Origin: Parasitella parasitica
Taxonomy: Eukaryota; Mucoromycota; Mucoromycetes; Mucorales; Mucoraceae
Length of the DNA: 64,000 nt
Assembly: GCA_025201805.1 (NCBI GenBank)
Contig: MU619237.1
Coordinates: 45,046-109,045 of the forward strand
Direction of reading: 5' to 3'
Below, piece after piece: positions 58,089 to 64,000 of the stretch. The notes beneath the pieces are model-generated. The model searched no databases and had not been told where the DNA came from. It saw only the letters and a program-made list of their open reading frames with translations. The stretch's first letter is position 1. Every line of letters starts with the position of its first letter. The position numbers and the translations under genes were made by a program.

Positions 58089-59536
58089 ATGCTTAAAGCA
58101 CGATTTCTGCTACAAAGATCAATAATTTCGCAACAAAAGAGATTGTTTACAGTGTCTTCCAGGGTAAGATATTGAAGATTGCATTTTTGCGCGTAATCTG
58201 AGAACAGAAAAAAAAACACAGCTCTCCAATTTGGCTACTTCTACCAGTGTTGAAGAACCCAAACCCGATAGCAATGTCGTATTAACTTCAGGCACTACCA
58301 AACCTTGGTCAGCTACAGACAATTTCACAAATACTATGCAATTTATTCAAAAACAAGAAACTCTTCAAGCTTACCGAGTGATGGATCATACAGGCTCCGT
58401 TTTGAATGCAGATCATGATCCCAACTTGCCCAAAGAGCAAGTCTTGAAATGTTATAAAGCTATGATATTATTGCATACCATGGATGGCATTCTTTATGAT
58501 GCTCAGCGCCAAGGACGTATTAGTTTTTATATGACTCATTATGGTGAAGAAGCCATGATAGGCAGTGCTGCTGCATTATCTCCTGACGATGTTGTATTCG
58601 GTCAATATCGAGAGGCATTTATGCTTGTTTATCGTGGTTTTACTATAGATGACTTTATCAATCAATGCTTTTCTAATGAATTAGATTATGGCAAAGGTCG
58701 TCAGATGCCAGTACATTATGGCTCCAAAAAACACAACTTTCAAACAATCTCTTCACCCTTAGGTACCCAAATCCCTCAAGCATCCGGTGCTGCATATGCG
58801 CTAAAAATGTCTGGTGCCGATGCTTGTAGTTTATGTTTCTTTGGCGAGGGCGCTGCATCTGAAGGTGATTTTCATGCAGGCTTGAACATGGCTGCTACTC
58901 TTAAAAGCCCTGTTATATTTTTCTGGTAAGACATCAGTCGATTTTTGTTCTCATTTAGTCCTTTACATATTAACTTTTTACTCATTTAGTCGCAATAATG
59001 GGTTTGCTATTTCTACACCATCTACTGAGCAATATAAAGGTGACGGTATTGCCAGCCGTGGCATTGGATACGGTATTGATACTATCCGAGTGGATGGTAA
59101 TGACATTTGGGCAATCTACAATGCAACTAAAGCAGCTCGAGAAATGGCAATCAAAGAGCAAAAGCCAGTCTTGATCGAAGCCATGACTTACCGAATCGGA
59201 CACCATAGTACATCTGACGATTCTACGAAATACCGTGATAGAAAAGAAGTAGAAGAACGAGCTCAATTTGATAACCCTGTTACCCGCCTGAGGCGCTATT
59301 TAGAGCACAAAAACTGGTGGAGTCAGGATGAGGAAGATGTGTATCGCAAGCAGATCAAGAAGGACATTCTCACGAGTTTCACTGCAGCCGAAAAGAGGAA
59401 AAAGCCCAATGTAAACCATCTTTTCACAGATGTTTACGATGAATTACCACCTAATTTGGTCAAGCAACAGCAGGAATTGCAAGAACTGATTAGCAAATAT
59501 CCAGAATACTATAGTACAGATGATTTTGCGTCTTGA
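58089..59536 (+). CDS. branched-chain 2-oxoacid dehydrogenase E1 alpha subunit, mitochondrial
   Basis: The thiamine-diphosphate-dependent decarboxylase subunit of the BCKDH complex, which degrades Val, Leu and Ile oxoacids in the mitochondrial matrix. Three exons (58089-58163, 58222-58925, 58990-59536) give 441 aa. The 25-residue first exon ([18 protein letters not shown]...) is a basic, amphipathic presequence. The TPP motif is [15 protein letters not shown] with the closing CRNNG rebuilt across intron 2. [10 protein letters not shown] and [13 protein letters not shown] are conserved E1 blocks. The phosphorylation loop [15 protein letters not shown], with the regulatory Ser, is intact. It is a strong match to BCKDHA. 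Confidence 0.96.
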
Positions 59537-59695
59537 TGTAATAAAACCTTGATATATCGTGACTCGTAGTGCTTTATTGATTGTTGTTATGGTTAACAAA
59601 TGCGTTGCATTCTGATTTCAAAGCGAGCTTAAAGAGATGTATTTAGTTAATCTTTTACTTTTTGCCTTTTTTTTTCCTTTAATTTACTTATCACG

Positions 59696-62600
59696 ATGCC
59701 TGCATTGGATATAAGAGGCTGCTTAGAAGATTCACCTACTTTTAGAAGACGTATTCAGTCGCACGAAGAATCCGTCCATAATTTCGAGCATTCATTGAAA
59801 TCACTGATAAAACTAACTCGTTCTCAGGTCGAGATAGCCACTGGTAATGAGGATATATGATCATTTTTACACTGGCGTAAATGCGTTTATTAACATCAAT
59901 AGCAGCTTATAGTCAACAGCAGAGTGATCTTGCTCGTGAGTTTTTGTCATTTGCCCACGCACAAGATGATCCTATTGTTGGTAATATTCCACCTATACCA
60001 TAATCCGTCAAGGAAATCCAGTTAACAAAAGGCTGTTTCGTAGCACAAGCACTAGATAAGTTTGGCAAATCAGTATTTGAAGTCGAGAAGAGTCGAAACA
60101 TGCTTGTAAGCGTTTCATGCTGAGAATCGAAACATAAGAGACTAAAAGAAAATTGTGTGATTAGAATACGCATGTTGTCGATACTTTTATCACACCATTA
60201 GATGCATTTGTAAGAGATACAGTTGCGCCTTTAAAGGTAAATAGAGTAAAAAAAAAAAAAAAAGGCGTTTTACGTATACAATAATTAAATTGGCTTTTGT
60301 TCATTCAGGAATTGAGGAAGAAGTTTGAAAAATCAAGCGACGATGTAGATTCCGCATTATCGAAATACATGAGCAAAAAGCCTAAAGATCCGACATTACC
60401 GGAGGTACAGTACATAGCCATGTATGTGATTTTGCTTGATAGACTAACTTCCTAATAACAGGCAGCAAAGGAGCTGGCTGATAATCGAAAGACATTCTAT
60501 AAATTTTATATGGAGTACGTGTCCAAATTAAACGACATTGAGGCGAAAAAGAAAGTGGATTATATGGAGAATGTAGGCTGAAACAGTGTAAACGTTGAGT
60601 CCTCGATCTAACATCTTCTGCCTCAAGGTGCTTGCATACATGTACTCGGAATCTGCTTTTCATCATCAAAGTTACGAAATTTTAAAAGACCTGGAGCCTT
60701 ACATGCGTGACCTGACAGGTAAGCTATAGCCTTTTTTTTTTTTTTTTTTTTTTTCAATGCCTGTTTTGAACCTTGCCCTGATACTTTGTGCTCGCCCTGA
60801 ACTCTCGTAGGGTTACTACATGATGTAGGTATCATTTCGAAATTTTTGCGGTACAAATTGGATTAATTTGTCAGATTTAAATACATAGTCTAGAGAGAGA
60901 CACGAGGAAGAGGCTCAAGAGGGCCTTATTTACCAATCAATTTGTGAACAGGTTAGATTCCATATTACACTATTAAATACAATCTTAACATACAATTCAG
61001 AATGCTGCTGAGCAATACAATCCCTTGCAAACAGCCAGTAATGCCAAATTAAGTATAGGGGGTGATTCGCCATCTACCAAAACCCATAAATCAGGCTATT
61101 TATTCGAGAGAAAAAATGGACGAGTATATCAAACCTGGTCTAGGAAATATTACTCCATCTTCGATGGAGAGTTGATCTGCACTACTCGAAATTCAAAGGT
61201 AATCCGCAAATTTTTTGTATCTCTATTGCACTTCATTCATCACACAGTACAATCTAGACTTCAACTAAAGACGATGATGGCAATAACATCTGCAATTTGC
61301 GAGTATGTAGTGTGAAATTGACTGATAATTATGACCGAAGATTCTGCTTTGAAGTGATTTCACCAAACAGGTACGTCCTTGTCATGCTCAAGAGGAAGAG
61401 TTTACTAAATCAATGACACCAGAGTGTTGGTTTTACAGGCAGAAACCGAGCAAGACATGAATGGATGGGTCTCTAGTATCCGAACAGCTAGTCAAATGGC
61501 CTTGAATTCAGACATTGCGCCAAGATATACACAGCAGTTACCGAATCTTCGAAAGGTAAGTACCCAAAAAGATACACTGTGCTATCAAAATGTATTAACT
61601 TTTCAAAGAATATTTTGGAAACATCTACGCTAAATCAAGCAGGAAACGAAGATGAAAGAAACGAGGAATCTCAAAGGCAATCCTTGAAAGAAATCAGAAT
61701 GGTGCCTGGAAATGATCGCTGTGCAGACTGTGGAGCCAATGACCCTGAATGGGCTTGCACCAATCTAGGGATCATTGTCTGCATTGAATGCTCAGGCATT
61801 CACCGTAGTTTGGGTGTACATGTCAGCAAAGTTCGATCCGTTGTGCTTGATAAATGGGAATCAGATGCGATTGAGGTCATGTTACGTCTAGGCAACGCTG
61901 TTGGTAACAGCATTTACGAATCAGCCGTGCCAGATCATATGGAACCATTTCGTATTGCTCACAATTCTGCTAGAGGAGACCGTGATCTATGGATTATTGA
62001 AAAATACGTCAAAAAATCGTTTGTGGCCCCATGTAACTTGTCCCAAGAATCGTTAGATAAGGTACAACCACCTCTGCGATAATAAAAGTCTATCCATACT
62101 AATAATCCCGACAGGAATTCTGGAATGTTACTATCGAAGGAGAATTAGATAATTCACTAGAGCGGCTGGCACAGGGAGCTAATGTTGACTACAAAAATAT
62201 AGAAGATGAATCAAGATCTGCTTTGCACAAAATGGTAGACAAAGGCGACGAGGTTACAGTCGAATTTTTACTGCAGAGGTTGAGCGATATTAACCAGCAA
62301 GATGCTAACGGCTGGACTGCACTTCATTATGCTGCTGCAAACAACAACGTTCGGCTTGTGCTCGCATTGTTAAAGAGACATGCCAAGCCAGATATCAGCA
62401 ACAAATCCAATATGGTAACTCAAGCCATTCTGTCATTCATAGCATTTGTATTAATCCTTTGGTTAAGTCTCCATTAGATTTGGCTGTAGATCGTCAGAGT
62501 GTACAAGCAGTAACAGCATTGCGCTTATTTGCATTTGATAAACAACACAACTCATCTCCATCTAGCTCCTTGGATTTTGGATTCCGGGAAGCCATGTCTT

Positions 62601-62746
62601 CTTTTAAACAAACTAATAGCGAAAGACCTGCTATAGGAACCTCTCATTCAGCTGTAGATTTAAGACAGGTCAGCGCCATGGTACCAAAATCAAGCGGTGT
62701 GCTTAATGATGATCAGAATAGCCATTTATTGAATATAGACAAATAA
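59696..62746 (+). CDS. BAR-PH-ArfGAP-ankyrin protein (ACAP/ASAP-type)
   Basis: It stimulates GTP hydrolysis on Arf and senses curved membranes in vesicle traffic. A gene of about twelve exons from ATG 59696 (MPALDIRGCLEDSP). The BAR-like helices run from 59696 to about 60720 in many short exons (HNFEHSLKSLIKLTR, REFLSFAHAQDD, KSRNMLNTHVVDTF, LSKYMSKK). The PH domain begins KSGYLFERKNGRVYQTWSRKYY (two parts) at about 61090. The ArfGAP zinc finger CADCGANDPEWAC, then CIECSGIH, with the Arg finger in HRSLGVHVSKVRSV, is at about 61720-61850. Ankyrin repeats follow (DANGWTALHYAAANNN, VKSPLDLAVDR) at 62280-62500. The C-terminus is Ser-rich. BAR exon borders are approximate. Confidence 0.92.
60729..60754 (+). 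repeat. poly-T tract in an ArfGAP-gene intron
   Basis: A T-run of about 25 nt directly after a GT donor (GTAAGC) on the coding strand, inside an intron of the BAR region. Confidence 0.6.
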
Positions 62747-62820
62747 CATATAATTCCCAATCTAATAATAACAATCTTCTGTATTCCTTTCTTCATTAAT
62801 CAACTAATAAACTCATGTAC

Positions 62821-62822
<2 letters not shown>

Positions 62823-62894
<72 letters not shown>
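62823..62894 (+). repeat. poly-T tract (72 nt) at an assembly gap
   Basis: A homopolymer that runs directly into a 10-N gap, which presumably is a scaffolding break caused by it. Confidence 0.9.
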
Positions 62895-62904
62895 NNNNNN
62901 NNNN
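62895..62904. other. assembly gap (10 N)
   Basis: Ten N bases follow the T72 tract. The true length here is unknown and sequence may be missing between the ArfGAP gene end and the Zn2Cys6 gene end. Confidence 0.98.
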
Positions 62905-62908
62905 TACA

Positions 62909-63947
62909 TTACAGTAAAGGGACAGAATTACGTTTCTTCTGCAATCGTGGTCTCCCTCTTGGTTTATGCTTTACATCTTGACAGCCAACTTTACCTGTCG
63001 AAACACAGCGGCGACAAGGACGAACATTATCACATCGTAAATGTGATCTTTTGCAATGGTTACAAGCCTTGTCAACATTTCTACCTTTTTTACAAATTGC
63101 GCCAGTTGAGGAGGAGGTCTTTATTGTACGCCTGGACTCTTGGTCAACTTCTTCGTATTCATCAGTATCAGAAAGCTGCTGTCTAGCAAGATAGTATGAT
63201 AGACTATCAGATGATGAAGATATGCTTGCTTTTTTTTGTTTAGACTTTTTTTGATCTGATCCAAGATTGCTAACACTGTTTTTTCTTTGAGGCATCGATA
63301 AGTTATTGTCTCTTGTAGCGTTGCCTAGCTCAGGTGCGTAGCCCATGGGCGTTGGTTTGTCTGCTTGCTGTATATCTTGATCTAAACCTTCTTGTAAGTG
63401 TATTTCTTCTTCGTTTGACGAGGTTGATGAAAATGATGAAAATGAAAATGATGCAGAAAGCATAGGAGTGGAATTGCTCCGATATGCTAGATGGTGATCG
63501 TTGAAAATAGCTGATATTGGTGTTGCCGTTTTGTGGATGGAAGGCAGAGGATATGGCATGAGTGTTGGCACAAAAGAAGAAGATAGGTGTTGATCAAAGT
63601 AGCTGTTGGAACCCTACAATTTATATACTTTAGTTTCGAAAAGTACACTGTTTTATTTGAGCATTAACAGCATATCTTACAAAGGTATTATTACAGTTAA
63701 ACTCGTTCAGCATGTCTTGATCATGAAGATAGTAATCACATGGAAAGACGTCTGAATTAGTAGAATCTTCTGGGAATAATGACAAAGGGTGGCATAGCAG
63801 CTGGTGTTGTGGTGTGTTTGATTCTGCGTCAAGTCCTGCTACGCTGTTACATGGTGGTGGCAAACATGTCATATCAAATGCTGTTGCATCCGCGAAAGGT
63901 TCAATTGGTGTATAAAAAGGAGTTGAGGATGATTGCTGTTCCATCAT
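62909..63947 (-). CDS. Zn2Cys6 transcription factor with C-terminal cluster and AT-hook-like tail
   Basis: Two exons (63681-63947, 62909-63613) give 323 aa from MMEQQSSS. Unlike most Gal4-type factors the cluster is near the C-terminus (residues about 265-305): ACNHCKRSHLRCDNVRPC, then CRRC..GCQD. It is directly followed by KHKPRGRPRLQKK, which contains an AT-hook-like RGRP core. N-terminal residues are Ser/Asn/Pro-rich and presumably form an activation region. The stop lies 5 bp from the assembly gap, and the 72-T tract with Ns means 3' sequence is uncertain. The arrangement is common in Mucoromycota and other fungi. Target unknown. Confidence 0.88.
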
Positions 63948-64000
63948 TTGTAAATAATGCAGATCTGATTCGCAAGTAACAGAAGAATAAAGTTCGTCAA

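Overview
The window is nuclear DNA of a filamentous fungus, most probably a Mucoromycota species (Mucorales-like). The evidence is AT-rich sequence, dense genes with many 50-70 bp GT..AG introns carrying CTAAC-like branch sites, an ergosterol C-24(28) reductase, fungal Zn2Cys6 regulators, a Reg1-type PP1 subunit, a Ste7-like MAPKK and an RNAi-type RNA-dependent RNA polymerase. Genus and species cannot be fixed from sequence alone. Many exon joins below were worked out by hand from splice sites and reading-frame continuity. Where summed exon lengths are quoted they are divisible by three.

Layout. 0.1-8.5 kb: a diaphanous-type formin (-), a Reg1/Hex2-like PP1 regulatory subunit (+) and an SR-rich nuclear protein (+). 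8.75-11.5 kb: a mobile-element island with a 658-bp TA-flanked non-autonomous element next to a complete-looking Tc1/mariner-type element (69-bp TIRs, DD34E transposase, and subterminal TGGCACAC motifs phased about every 22 bp). Two diverged direct repeats bracket the island. 12.1-20.2 kb: a three-RRM Nam8/TIA1-like protein, an RdRP and a PIF1 helicase, all on +. 20.3-25 kb: a small four-exon membrane protein not found by simple ORF calling, and a Zn2Cys6 activator. 25.6-32.2 kb: pirin, FAM50/XAP5, a PHD-JmjC demethylase and a CENP-B-like DNA-binding protein without a DDE domain. 32.2-35.3 kb: a 3-kb gene-poor stretch with tRNA-Arg(ACG) and a GC-rich three-hairpin element. 35.3-48.3 kb: Exo84, a membrane alpha/beta hydrolase, an R3H protein, Erg4, a secreted Asp-rich protein, a MAPKK and Cdc4. 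49-55.3 kb: catalase, a PPxY+MIT-like protein, a BSD-domain protein, AMMECR1 and tRNA-Ser(CGA). 56.3-64 kb: a broken PD-(D/E)XK-like gene, BCKDH E1-alpha, a BAR-PH-ArfGAP-ankyrin protein, a poly-T tract with a 10-N gap, and a second Zn2Cys6 factor.

Functionally the neighbourhood is mostly housekeeping: polarity and exocytosis (formin, Exo84, ArfGAP), splicing and RNA biology (SR protein, FAM50, RRM protein, RdRP), signalling and the cell cycle (MAPKK, Cdc4, Reg1), and metabolism (Erg4, catalase, BCKDH). The most unusual items are the phased-repeat mariner element with its flanking island, the small multi-exon membrane protein, the DDE-less CENP-B-like protein, the secreted Asp/Lys/His-rich protein and the structured element near 34.5 kb. 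No biosynthetic or defence cluster was recognised.
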